Positions 43,640-57,740 of a DNA stretch of 64,000 nucleotides are shown in pieces. The notes under the pieces were generated by a model. That model did no database searches. It was given only the letters and a program-made list of their open reading frames with translations, and was not told the origin of the DNA. A program made the translations under genes and the position numbers. This DNA is from Loxodes magnus (Eukaryota > Ciliophora > Karyorelictea > Loxodida > Loxodidae). Each line of letters starts with the position of its first letter. The stretch's first letter is position 1. The stretch covers positions 62,001-126,000 of the forward strand of contig CAMPDV010000904.1 of assembly GCA_946699065.1 (NCBI GenBank), given 5' to 3'.

Positions 43640-46600
43640 GCATACTCTTTAAAACTGAAACTCTATCTTATTTTCTCACTTTACTTCTTCGCTTTTTAAA
43701 ATACTTATTACTTCTCAAAGCATACTCTTTAAAACGTAAATTCTATCCATTTTTCTTGCTTTACTTCTTCACTTTTAAAAATACTAATTACTTCTCAAAG
43801 AATACTCTTTAAAACTCTAATTTCATCTTCTTTTCTTACTTTACTTCTTCGCTTTTATAAATACTAATTACTTCTCAAAGCATACTCCTTAAAACTGAAA
43901 TTCTATCTTCTTTTCTCACTTTACTTCTTCGCTTTTATAAATACTAATTACTTCTCAAAGCATACTCTTTAAAACTGAAATTTCAACTTCTTTTCTTACT
44001 TTACTTCTTCGCTTTTATAAATACTAATTACTTCTCAAAGAATACTCTTTAAAACTTAAATTTCATTTTATTTTCTCACTTTACTTCTTCGCTTTTATAA
44101 ATACTAATTACTTCTCAAAGAATACTCTTTAAAACTTAAATTTCATTTTATTTTCTTACTTTACTTCTTCACTTTTCTAAATACTTAATACTTCTCAAAG
44201 CATACTCCTTAAAACTGAAATTCTTTCTTCTTTTCTTACTTTACTTCTTCACTTTTCTAAATACTTATTACTTCTCAAAGCATACTCCTTAAAACTGAAA
44301 CTCTATCTTATTTTCTTACTTTACTTCTTCAATTTTCAAAATACTTATTACTTCTCAAAGCATACTCTTTAAAACTGAAACTCTATCTTATTTTCTCACT
44401 TTACTTCTTCGCTTTTTAAAATACTTATTACTTCTCAAAGCATACTCTTTAAAACGTAAATTCTATCTTTTTTTCTTACTTTACTTCTTCGCTTTTTAAA
44501 ATACTAATTACTTCTCAAAGCATACTCCTTAAAACGTAAATTCTATTCTCTTTTCTTACTTTACTTCTTCACTTTTCAAAATACTAATTACTTCTCAAAC
44601 ATACTCTTTAAAACGTAAATTCTATCTTCTTTTCTTACTTTACTTCTTCGCTTTTCAAAATACTAATTACTTCTCAAAGCATACTCCTTAAAACTTAAGG
44701 TCTATCTTATTTTCTTACTTTACTTCTTCGCTTTTATAAATACTAATTACTTCTCAAAGAATACTCTTTAAAACTGAAATTCTATCTTCTTTTCTTACTT
44801 TACTTCTTCGCTTTTATAAATACTTATTACTTCTCAAAGCATACTCCTTAAAACTGAAATTCTATCCTCTTTTCTTGCTTTACTTCTTCACTTTTTAAAA
44901 TACTAATTACTTCTCAAAGCATACTCCTTAAAACGTAAATTCTATCTTCTTTTCTTACTTTACTTCTTCGCTTTTATAAATACTAATTACTTCTCAAAGC
45001 ATACTCCTTAAAACTGAAATTCTATCTTCTTTTCTTACTTTACTTCTTCACTTTTATAAATACTAATTACTTCTCAAAGAATACTCTTTAAAACTTAAAT
45101 TTCATTTTATTTTCTTACTTTACTTCTTCACTTTTCAAAATACTTATTACTTCTCAAAGCATACTCTTTAAAACTGAAACTCTATCTTATTTTCTCACTT
45201 TACTTCTTCGCTTTTTAAAATACTTATTACTTCTCAAAGCATACTCTTTAAAACGTAAATTCTATCCTCTTCTCTCACTTTACTTCTTCGCTTTTTAAAA
45301 TACTTATTACTTCTCAAAGCATACTCTTTTAAACTGAAATGCTATCGTCTTTTCTTACTTTACTTCTTCGCTTTTATAAATACTTATTACTTCTCAAAGC
45401 ATACTCTTTAAAACTGAAACTCTATCTTATTTTCTCACTTTACTTCTTCGCTTTTTAAAATACTTATTACTTCTCAAAGCATACTCTTTAAAACTGAAAT
45501 TCTATCTTCTTTTCTTACTTTACTTCTTCGCTTTTATAAATACTTAATACTTCTCAAAGCATACTCCTTAAAACTGAAATTTCAACTTCTTTTCTTATTT
45601 TACTTCTTCGCTTTTATAAATACTAATTACTTCTCAAAGCATACTATTTAAAACTGAAATTCTATCTTATTTTCTCACTTTACTTCTTCGCTTTTTAAAA
45701 ATACTTATTACTTCTCAAAGCATACTCTTTAAAACTGAAATTTCAACTTCTTTTCTTATTTTACTTCTTCGCTTTTATAAATACTAATTACTTCTCAAAG
45801 CATACTATTTAAAACTCAAACTCTATCTTTTTTTCTTATTTTACTTCTTCGCTTTTATAAATACTAATTACTTCTCAAAGCATACTATTTAAAACTCAAA
45901 CTCTATCTTTTTTTCTTATTTTACTTCTTCGCTTTTATAAATACTAATTACTTCTCAAAGCATACTCTTTAAAACTGAAACTCTATCTTCTTTTCTTACT
46001 TTACTTCTTCACTTTTCTAAATACTTAGTACTTCTAAAAGCATATTCCTTAAAACTGAAATTCTATCTTCTTTTCTTACTTTACTTCTTCACTTTTCTAA
46101 ATACTTAATACTTCTCAAAGCATACTCCTTAAAACTGAAATTCTATCTTCTTTTGTTACTTTACTTCTTCACTTTTCTAAATACTTAGTACTTCTAAAAG
46201 CATATTCCTTAAAACTGAAATTCTATCTTATTTTCTTACTTTACTTCTTCAATTTTCAAAATACTTAGTACTTCTAAAAGGATATTCCTTAAAACTCAAA
46301 TTTCAACTTCTTTTCTTACTTTACTTCTTCGCTTTTATAAATACTTATTACTTCTCAAAGCATACTCCTTAAAACTGAAATTTCAACTTCTTTTCTTACT
46401 TTACTTCTTCGCTTTTTAAAATACTTATTACTTCTCAAAGCATACTCTTTAAAACTGAAACTCTATCTTATTTTCTCACTTTACTTCTTCACTTTTATAA
46501 ATACTTATTACTTCTCATGAATATTATTTAAAACTCAAACTCTATCTTTTTTTCTTACTTTACTTCTTCGCTTTTTAAAATACTTATTACTTCTCAAAGC

Positions 46601-49600
46601 ATACTCTTTTAAACTGAAATGCTATCGTCTTTTCTTACTTTACTTCTTCGCTTTTATAAATACTTATTACTTCTCAAAGCATACTCTTTAAAACTCAAAT
46701 TCTATCCTCTTTTCTTGCTTTACTTCTTCACTTTTTAAAATACTAATTACTTCTCAAAGCATACTCTTTAAAACTGAAATTTCAACTTCTTTTCTTATTT
46801 TACTTCTTCGCTTTTTAAAATACTTATTACTTCTCAAAGCATACTCTTTAAAACGTAAATTCTATCTTTTTTTCTTACTTTACTTCTTCGCTTTTTAAAA
46901 TACTAATTACTTCTCAAAGCATACTCCTTAAAACGTAAATTCTATTCTCTTTTCTTACTTTACTTCTTCGCTTTTCAAAATACTAATTACTTCTCAAAGC
47001 ATACTCCTTAAAACTGAAATTTCATCTTCTTTTCTCACTTTACTTCTTCGCTTTTATAAATACTAATTACTTCTCAAAGCATACTATTTAAAACTGAAAC
47101 TCTATCTTATTTTCTCACTTTACTTCTTCACTTTTATAAATACTTATTACTTCTCAAAGCATACTATTTAAAACTCAAACTCTATGTTCTTTTCTTACTT
47201 TACTTCTTCGCTTTTATAAATACTTATTATTTCTCAAAGCATACTCTTTAAAACTGAAATTTCAACTTCTTTTCTTACTTTACTTCTTCGCTTTTATAAA
47301 TACTAATTACTTCTCAAAGCATACTCCTTAAAACTGAAATTCTATCCTCTTTTCTTGCTTTACTTCTTCACTTTTAAAAATACTAATTACTTCTCAAAGC
47401 ATACTCCTTAAAACTTAAGGTCTATCTTATTTTCTTACTTTACTTCTTCACTTTTATAAATACTAATTACTTCTCAAAGAATACTCTTTAAAACTTAAAT
47501 TTCATTTTATTTTCTTACTTTACTTCTTCACTTTTCAAAATACTTATTACTTCTCAAAGCATACTCTTTAAAACTGAAATTCTATCTTCTTTTCTTACTT
47601 TACTTCTTCGCTTTTCAAAATACTAATTACTTCTCAAAGCATACTCCTTAAAACGTAAATTCTATTCTCTTTTCTTGCTTTACTTCTTCACTTTTCAAAA
47701 TACTAATTACTTCTCAAAGCATACTCTTTAAAACTGAAATTCTATCTTCTTTTCTTACTTTACTTCTTCGCTTTTCAAAATACTAATTACTTCTCAAAGC
47801 ATACTCCTTAAAACTGAAATTTCAACTTCTTTTCTTACTTTACTTCTTCGCTTTTTAAAATACTTATTACTTCTCAAAGCATACTATTTAAAACTCAAAC
47901 TCTATCTTTTTTTCTTACTTTACTTCTTCGCTTTTATAAATACTAATTACTTCTCAAAGCATACTCTTTAAAACTGAAATTTCAACTTCTTTTCTTACTT
48001 TACTTCTTCGCTTTTATAAATACTAATTACTTCTCAAAGCATACTCTTTAAAACTGAAACTCTATCTTATTTTCTCACTTTACTTCTTCACTTTTATAAA
48101 TACATATTACTTCTCATGAATATTATTTAAAACTCAAACTCTATCTTTTTTTCTTACTTTACTTCTTCGCTTTTTAAAATACTTATTACTTCTCAAAGCA
48201 TACTCTTTTAAACTGAAATGCTATCGTCTTTTCTTACTTTACTTCTTCGCTTTTATAAATACTAATTACTTCTCAAAGCATACTCCTTAAAACTGAAATT
48301 TTATTATCTTTTCTTACTTTACTTCTTCACTTTTCCAAATACTAATTACTTCTCAAAGCATACTCCTTAAAACTGAAATTCTATCTTCTTTTCTTACTTT
48401 ACTTCTTCGCTTTTTAAAATACTTATTACTTCTCAAAGCATACTCTTTAAAACGTAAATTCTATCTTTTTTTCTTACTTTACTTCTTCGCTTTTTAAAAT
48501 ACTTATTACTTCTCAAAGCATACTCCTTAAAACGCAAATTCTATCTTCTTTTCTTACTTTACTTCTTCGCCTTTATAAATACTTATTACTTCTCAAAGCA
48601 TACTCTTTAAAACTGAAATTTCAACTTCTTTTCTTATTTTACTTCTTCGCTTTTATAAATACTAATTACTTCTCAAAGCATACTATTTAAAACTGAAATT
48701 CTATCTTATTTTCTCACTTTACTTCTTCGCTTTTTAAAAATACTTATTACTTCTCAAAGCATACTCTTTAAAACTGAAATTTCAACTTCTTTTCTTACTT
48801 TACTTCTTCGCTTTTTAAAATACTTATTACTTCTCAAAGCATACTATTTAAAACTCAAACTCTATCTTTTTTTCTTACTTTACTTCTTCGCTTTTATAAA
48901 TACTAATTACTTCTCAAAGCATACTTTTTAAAACTGAAATTTCAACTTCTTTTCTTACTTTACTTCTTCGCTTTTATAAATACTAATTACTTCTCAAAGC
49001 ATACTCTTTAAAACTGAAATTCTATCTTCTTTTCTTACTTTACTTCTTCGCTTTTTTAAATACTAATTACTTCTCAAAGCATACTATTTAAAACTCAAAC
49101 TCTATCTTTTTTTCTTACTTTACTTCTTCGCTTTTATAAATACTAATTACTTCTCAAAGAATACTCTTTAAAACTTAAATTTCATTTTATTTTCTTACTT
49201 TACTTCTTCACTTTTCAAAATACTTATTACTTCTCAAAGCATACTCTTTAAAACTGAAACTCTATCTTATTTTCTCACTTTACTTCTTCGCTTTTTAAAA
49301 TACTTATTACTTCTCAAAGCATACTCTTTAAAACGTAAATTCTATCTTTTTTTCTTACTTTACTTCTTCGCTTTTTAAAATACTTATTACTTCTCAAAGC
49401 ATACTCCTTAAAACGTAAATTCTATTCTCTTTTCTTGCTTTACTTCTTCACTTTTTAAAATACTAATTACTTCTCAAAGCATACTCTTTAAAACTGAAAT
49501 TCTATCTTCTTTTCTTACTTTACTTCTTCGCTTTTCAAAATACTAATTACTTCTCAAAGCATACTCCTTAAAACTGAAATTTCATCTTCTTTTCTTACTT

Positions 49601-52600
49601 TACTTCTTCGCTTTTTAAAATACTTATTACTTCTCAAAGCATACTATTTAAAACTCAAACTCTATCTTTTTTTCTTACTTTACTTCTTCGCTTTTTAAAA
49701 TACTTATTACTTCTCAAAGCATACTCCTTAAAACGTAAATTCTATTCTCTTTTCTTACTTTACTTCTTCACTTTTCAAAATACTAATTACTTCTCAAAGC
49801 ATACTCTTTAAAACTGAAATTTCATCTTCTTTTCTTATTTTACTTCTTCGCTTTTCAAAATACTAATTACTTCTCAAAGCATACTCTTTAAAACTGAAAC
49901 TCTATCTTATTTTCTCACTTTACTTCTTCGCTTTTTAAAATACTTATTACTTCTCAAAGCATACTCTTTAAAACGTAAATTCTATCCATTTTTCTTGCTT
50001 TACTTCTTCACTTTTAAAAATACTAATTACTTCTCAAAGAATACTCTTTAAAACTCTAATTTCATCTTCTTTTCTTACTTTACTTCTTCGCTTTTATAAA
50101 TACTAATTACTTCTCAAAGCATACTCCTTAAAACTGAAATTCTATCTTCTTTTCTCACTTTACTTCTTCGCTTTTATAAATACTAATTACTTCTCAAAGC
50201 ATACTCTTTAAAACTGAAATTTCAACTTCTTTTCTTACTTTACTTCTTCGCTTTTATAAATACTAATTACTTCTCAAAGAATACTCTTTAAAACTGAAAT
50301 TCTATCTTCTTTTCTTACTTTACTTCTTCGCTTTTATAAATACTAATTACTTCTCAAAGAATACTCTTTAAAACTTAAATTTCATTTTATTTTCTTACTT
50401 TACTTCTTCACTTTTCTAAATACTTAATACTTCTCAAAGCATACTCCTTAAAACTGAAATTCTTTCTTCTTTTCTTACTTTACTTCTTCACTTTTCTAAA
50501 TACTTATTACTTCTCAAAGCATACTCCTTAAAACTGAAACTCTATCTTATTTTCTTACTTTACTTCTTCAATTTTCAAAATACTTATTACTTCTCAAAGC
50601 ATACTCTTTAAAACTGAAACTCTATCTTATTTTCTCACTTTACTTCTTCGCTTTTTAAAATACTTATTACTTCTCAAAGCATACTCTTTAAAACGTAAAT
50701 TCTATCTTTTTTTCTTACTTTACTTCTTCGCTTTTTAAAATACTAATTACTTCTCAAAGCATACTCCTTAAAACGTAAATTCTATTCTCTTTTCTTACTT
50801 TACTTCTTCACTTTTCAAAATACTAATTACTTCTCAAACATACTCTTTAAAACGTAAATTCTATCTTCTTTTCTTACTTTACTTCTTCGCTTTTCAAAAT
50901 ACTAATTACTTCTCAAAGCATACTCCTTAAAACTTAAGGTCTATCTTATTTTCTTACTTTACTTCTTCGCTTTTATAAATACTAATTACTTCTCAAAGCA
51001 TGCTATTTAAAACTGAAATTCTATCTTATTTTCTCACTTTACTTCTTCGCTTTTATAAATACTAATTACTTCTCAAAGAATACTCTTTAAAACTTAAATT
51101 TCATTTTATTTTCTTACTTTACTTCTTCACTTTTATAAATACTAATTACTTCTCAAAGCATACTCCTTAAAACTGAAATTCTATCCTCTTTTCTTGCTTT
51201 ACTTCTTCACTTTTAAAAATACTAATTACTTCTCAAAGCATACTCCTTAAAACTTAAGGTCTATCTTATTTTCTTACTTTACTTCTTCACTTTTATAAAT
51301 ACTAATTACTTCTCAAAGAATACTCTTTAAAACTTAAATTTCATTTTATTTTCTTACTTTACTTCTTCACTTTTCAAAATACTTATTACTTCTCAAAGCA
51401 TACTCTTTAAAACTGAAACTCTATCTTATTTTCTCACTTTACTTCTTCGCTTTTTAAAATACTTATTACTTCTCAAAGCATACTCTTTAAAACGTAAATT
51501 CTATCCTCTTCTCTCACTTTACTTCTTCGCTTTTTAAAATACTTATTACTTCTCAAAGCATACTCTTTTAAACTGAAATGCTATCGTCTTTTCTTACTTT
51601 ACTTCTTCGCTTTTATAAATACTTATTACTTCTCAAAGCATACTCTTTAAAACTGAAACTCTATCTTATTTTCTCACTTTACTTCTTCGCTTTTTAAAAT
51701 ACTTATTACTTCTCAAAGCATACTCTTTAAAACTGAAATTCTATCTTCTTTTCTTACTTTACTTCTTCGCTTTTATAAATACTTAATACTTCTCAAAGCA
51801 TACTCCTTAAAACTGAAATTTCAACTTCTTTTCTTATTTTACTTCTTCGCTTTTATAAATACTAATTACTTCTCAAAGCATACTATTTAAAACTGAAATT
51901 CTATCTTATTTTCTCACTTTACTTCTTCGCTTTTTAAAAATACTTATTACTTCTCAAAGCATACTCTTTAAAACTGAAATTTCAACTTCTTTTCTTATTT
52001 TACTTCTTCGCTTTTATAAATACTAATTACTTCTCAAAGCATACTATTTAAAACTCAAACTCTATCTTTTTTTCTTATTTTACTTCTTCGCTTTTATAAA
52101 TACTAATTACTTCTCAAAGCATACTATTTAAAACTCAAACTCTATCTTTTTTTCTTATTTTACTTCTTCGCTTTTATAAATACTAATTACTTCTCAAAGC
52201 ATACTCTTTAAAACTGAAACTCTATCTTCTTTTCTTACTTTACTTCTTCACTTTTCTAAATACTTAGTACTTCTAAAAGCATATTCCTTAAAACTGAAAT
52301 TCTATCTTCTTTTCTTACTTTACTTCTTCACTTTTCTAAATACTTAATACTTCTCAAAGCATACTCCTTAAAACTGAAATTCTATCTTCTTTTGTTACTT
52401 TACTTCTTCACTTTTCTAAATACTTAGTACTTCTAAAAGCATATTCCTTAAAACTGAAATTCTATCTTATTTTCTTACTTTACTTCTTCAATTTTCAAAA
52501 TACTTAGTACTTCTAAAAGGATATTCCTTAAAACTCAAATTTCAACTTCTTTTCTTACTTTACTTCTTCGCTTTTATAAATACTTATTACTTCTCAAAGC

Positions 52601-55600
52601 ATACTCCTTAAAACTGAAATTTCAACTTCTTTTCTTACTTTACTTCTTCGCTTTTTAAAATACTTATTACTTCTCAAAGCATACTCTTTAAAACTGAAAC
52701 TCTATCTTATTTTCTCACTTTACTTCTTCACTTTTATAAATACTTATTACTTCTCATGAATATTATTTAAAACTCAAACTCTATCTTTTTTTCTTACTTT
52801 ACTTCTTCGCTTTTTAAAATACTTATTACTTCTCAAAGCATACTCTTTTAAACTGAAATGCTATCGTCTTTTCTTACTTTACTTCTTCGCTTTTATAAAT
52901 ACTTATTACTTCTCAAAGCATACTCTTTAAAACTCAAATTCTATCCTCTTTTCTTGCTTTACTTCTTCACTTTTTAAAATACTAATTACTTCTCAAAGCA
53001 TACTCTTTAAAACTGAAATTTCAACTTCTTTTCTTATTTTACTTCTTCGCTTTTATAAATACTAATTACTTCTCAAAGCATACTCTTTAAAACTGAAATT
53101 CTATATTCTTTTCTTACTTTACTTCTTCGCTTTTATAAATACTAATTACTTCTCAAAGCATACTATTTAAAACTGAAACTCTATCTTCTTTTCTTACTTT
53201 ACTTCTTCGCTTTTCAAAATACTAATTACTTCTCAAAGCATACTCCTTAAAACTGAAATTTCATCTTCTTTTCTCACTTTACTTCTTCGCTTTTATAAAT
53301 ACTAATTACTTCTCAAAGCATACTATTTAAAACTGAAACTCTATCTTATTTTCTCACTTTACTTCTTCACTTTTATAAATACTTATTACTTCTCAAAGCA
53401 TACTATTTAAAACTCAAACTCTATGTTCTTTTCTTACTTTACTTCTTCGCTTTTATAAATACTTATTATTTCTCAAAGCATACTCTTTAAAACTGAAATT
53501 TCAACTTCTTTTCTTACTTTACTTCTTCGCTTTTATAAATACTAATTACTTCTCAAAGCATACTCCTTAAAACTGAAATTCTATCCTCTTTTCTTGCTTT
53601 ACTTCTTCACTTTTAAAAATACTAATTACTTCTCAAAGCATACTCCTTAAAACTTAAGGTCTATCTTATTTTCTTACTTTACTTCTTCACTTTTATAAAT
53701 ACTAATTACTTCTCAAAGAATACTCTTTAAAACTTAAATTTCATTTTATTTTCTTACTTTACTTCTTCACTTTTCAAAATACTTATTACTTCTCAAAGCA
53801 TACTCTTTAAAACTGAAATTCTATCTTCTTTTCTTACTTTACTTCTTCGCTTTTCAAAATACTAATTACTTCTCAAAGCATACTCCTTAAAACGTAAATT
53901 CTATTCTCTTTTCTTGCTTTACTTCTTCACTTTTCAAAATACTAATTACTTCTCAAAGCATACTCTTTAAAACTGAAATTCTATCTTCTTTTCTTACTTT
54001 ACTTCTTCGCTTTTCAAAATACTAATTACTTCTCAAAGCATACTCCTTAAAACTGAAATTTCAACTTCTTTTCTTACTTTACTTCTTCGCTTTTTAAAAT
54101 ACTTATTACTTCTCAAAGCATACTATTTAAAACTCAAACTCTATCTTTTTTTCTTACTTTACTTCTTCGCTTTTATAAATACTAATTACTTCTCAAAGCA
54201 TACTCTTTAAAACTGAAATTTCAACTTCTTTTCTTACTTTACTTCTTCGCTTTTATAAATACTAATTACTTCTCAAAGCATACTCTTTAAAACTGAAACT
54301 CTATCTTATTTTCTCACTTTACTTCTTCACTTTTATAAATACATATTACTTCTCATGAATATTATTTAAAACTCAAACTCTATCTTTTTTTCTTACTTTA
54401 CTTCTTCGCTTTTTAAAATACTTATTACTTCTCAAAGCATACTCTTTTAAACTGAAATGCTATCGTCTTTTCTTACTTTACTTCTTCGCTTTTATAAATA
54501 CTAATTACTTCTCAAAGCATACTCCTTAAAACTGAAATTTTATTATCTTTTCTTACTTTACTTCTTCACTTTTCCAAATACTTATTACTTCTCAAAGCAT
54601 ACTCCTTAAAACTGAAATTCTATCTTATTTTCTCACTTTACTTCTTCGCTTTTTAAAATACTTATTACTTCTCAAAGCATACTCTTTAAAACGTAAATTC
54701 TATCTTTTTTTCTTACTTTACTTCTTCGCTTTTTAAAATACTTATTACTTCTCAAAGCATACTCCTTAAAACGCAAATTCTATCTTCTTTTCTTACTTTA
54801 CTTCTTCGCCTTTATAAATACTTATTACTTCTCAAAGCATACTCTTTAAAACTGAAATTTCAACTTCTTTTCTTATTTTACTTCTTCGCTTTTATAAATA
54901 CTAATTACTTCTCAAAGCATACTATTTAAAACTGAAATTCTATCTTATTTTCTCACTTTACTTCTTCGCTTTTTAAAAATACTTATTACTTCTCAAAGCA
55001 TACTCTTTAAAACTGAAATTTCAACTTCTTTTCTTACTTTACTTCTTCGCTTTTTAAAATACTTATTACTTCTCAAAGCATACTATTTAAAACTCAAACT
55101 CTATCTTTTTTTCTTACTTTACTTCTTCGCTTTTATAAATACTAATTACTTCTCAAAGCATACTTTTTAAAACTGAAATTTCAACTTCTTTTCTTACTTT
55201 ACTTCTTCGCTTTTATAAATACTAATTACTTCTCAAAGCATACTCTTTAAAACTGAAACTCTATCTTATTTTCTTATTTTACTTCTTCGCTTTTTTAAAT
55301 ACTAATTACTTCTCAAAGCATACTATTTAAAACTCAAACTCTATCTTTTTTTCTTACTTTACTTCTTCGCTTTTATAAATACTAATTACTTCTCAAAGAA
55401 TACTCTTTAAAACTTAAATTTCATTTTATTTTCTTACTTTACTTCTTCACTTTTCAAAATACTTATTACTTCTCAAAGCATACTCTTTAAAACTGAAACT
55501 CTATCTTATTTTCTCACTTTACTTCTTCGCTTTTTAAAATACTTATTACTTCTCAAAGCATACTCTTTAAAACGTAAATTCTATCTTTTTTTCTTACTTT

Positions 55601-56190
55601 ACTTCTTCGCTTTTTAAAATACTTATTACTTCTCAAAGCATACTCCTTAAAACGTAAATTCTATTCTCTTTTCTTGCTTTACTTCTTCACTTTTCAAAAT
55701 ACTAATTACTTCTCAAAGCATACTCTTTAAAACTGAAATTCTATCTTCTTTTCTTACTTTACTTCTTCGCTTTTCAAAATACTAATTACTTCTCAAAGCA
55801 TACTCCTTAAAACTGAAATTTCATCTTCTTTTCTTACTTTACTTCTTCGCTTTTTAAAATACTTATTACTTCTCAAAGCATACTATTTAAAACTCAAACT
55901 CTATCTTTTTTTCTTACTTTACTTCTTCGCTTTTTAAAATACTTATTACTTCTCAAAGCATACTCCTTAAAACGTAAATTCTATTCTCTTTTCTTACTTT
56001 ACTTCTTCACTTTTCAAAATACTAATTACTTCTCAAAGCATACTCTTTAAAACTGAAATTTCATCTTCTTTTCTTATTTTACTTCTTCGCTTTTCAAAAT
56101 ACTAATTACTTCTCAAAGCATACTCTTTAAAACTGAAACTCTATCTTATTTTCTCACTTTACTTCTTCGCTTTTTAAAATACTTATTACT
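43640..56190. repeat. Largest higher-order repeat: two tandem copies of about 6.24 kb
   Basis: The variant series at about 43,640-49,880 recurs directly after itself at about 49,880-56,190, with an offset of 6,239 bp (78 monomers minus 1). Private landmarks agree: TTCTATCCATTTTT (43,740 and 49,979), AATTTTCAAAATACTTAGTA (46,251 and 52,490), CTTCTCATGAATATT (46,511 and 52,750) and TACATATTACTTCTC (48,101 and 54,340). Some blocks inside differ by whole-monomer replacement, for example around 44,740 against 50,980 and 46,800 against 53,040, which looks like gene conversion or unequal exchange after duplication. Confidence 0.92.
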
Positions 56191-57740
56191 TCTCAAAGCA
56201 TACTCCTTAAAACGTAAATTCTATTCTCTTTTCTTACTTTACTTCTTCACTTTTCAAAATACTAATTACTTCTCAAAGCATACTCTTTAAAACTGAAATT
56301 CTATCTTCTTTTCTTACTTTACTTCTTCGCTTTTCAAAATACTAATTACTTCTCAAAGCATACTCTTTAAAACTGAAATTTCATCTTCTTTTCTCACTTT
56401 ACTTCTTCGCTTTTTAAAATACTTATTACTTCTCAAAGCATACTCCTTAAAACGTAAATTCTATTCTCTTTTCTTGCTTTACTTCTTCGCTTTTATAAAT
56501 ACTAATTACTTCTCAAAGCATACTCTTTAAAACTGAAATTTCAACTTCTTTTCTTACTTTACTTCTTCGCTTTTCAAAATACTAATTACTTCTCAAAGCA
56601 TACTCTTTAAAACTGAAATTTCATCTTCTTTTCTCACTTTACTTCTTCGCTTTTATAAATACTAATTACTTCTCAAAGCATACTCTTTAAAACTGAAATT
56701 CTATTTTCTTTTCTTACTTTACTTCTTCACTTTTCTAAATACTTAATACTTCTCAAAGCATACTCCTTAAAACTGAAATTCTATCTTCTTTTCTTACTTT
56801 ACTTCTTCACTTTTCTAAATACTTAATACTTCTCAAAGCATACTCCTTAAAACTGAAACTCTATCTTCTTTTCTTACTTTACTTCTTCACTTTTATAAAT
56901 ACTTAGTACTTCTAAAAGCATATTCCTTAAAACTGAAATTCTATCTTCTTTTGTTACTTTACTTCTTCACTTTTCTAAATACTTAATACTTCTCAAAGCA
57001 TACTCCTTAAAACTGAAATTCTATCTTCTTTTGTTACTTTACTTCTTCACTTTTCTAAATACTTAATACTTCTCAAAGCATACTCCTTAAAACTGAAATT
57101 CTATCTTCTTTTCTTACTTTACTTCTTCACTTTTTAAAATACTTAATACTTCTCAAAGCATACTCCTTAAAACTGAAATTCTATCTTCTTTTCTTACTTT
57201 ACTTCTTCACTTTTTAAATACTTATTACTTCTAAAAGCATATTCCTTAAAACTGAAATTCTATTTTCTTTTCTTACTTTACTTCTTCACTTTTCTAAATA
57301 CTTAATACTTCTCAAAGCATACTCCTTAAAACTGAAATTCTTTCTTCTTTTCTTACTTTACTTCTTCACTTTTCTAAATACTAATTACTTCTCAAAGCAT
57401 ACTCCTTAAAACTGAAACTCTATCTTATTTTCTTACTTTACTTCTTCAATTTTCAAAATACTTAGTACTTCTAAAAGCATATTCCTTAAAACTCAAATTT
57501 CAACTTCTTTTCTTACTTTACTTCTTCGCTTTTATAAATACTTATTACTTCTCAAAGCATACTCTTTAAAACTGAAATTTCATCTTCTTTTCTCACTTTA
57601 CTTCTTCACTTTTCTAAATACTTAATACTTCTCAAAGCATACTCCTTAAAACTTAAATTCTTTCTTCTTTTCTTACTTTACTTCTTCACTTTTCTAAATA
57701 CTTAATACTTCTCAAAGCATACTCCTTAAAACTGAAATTC

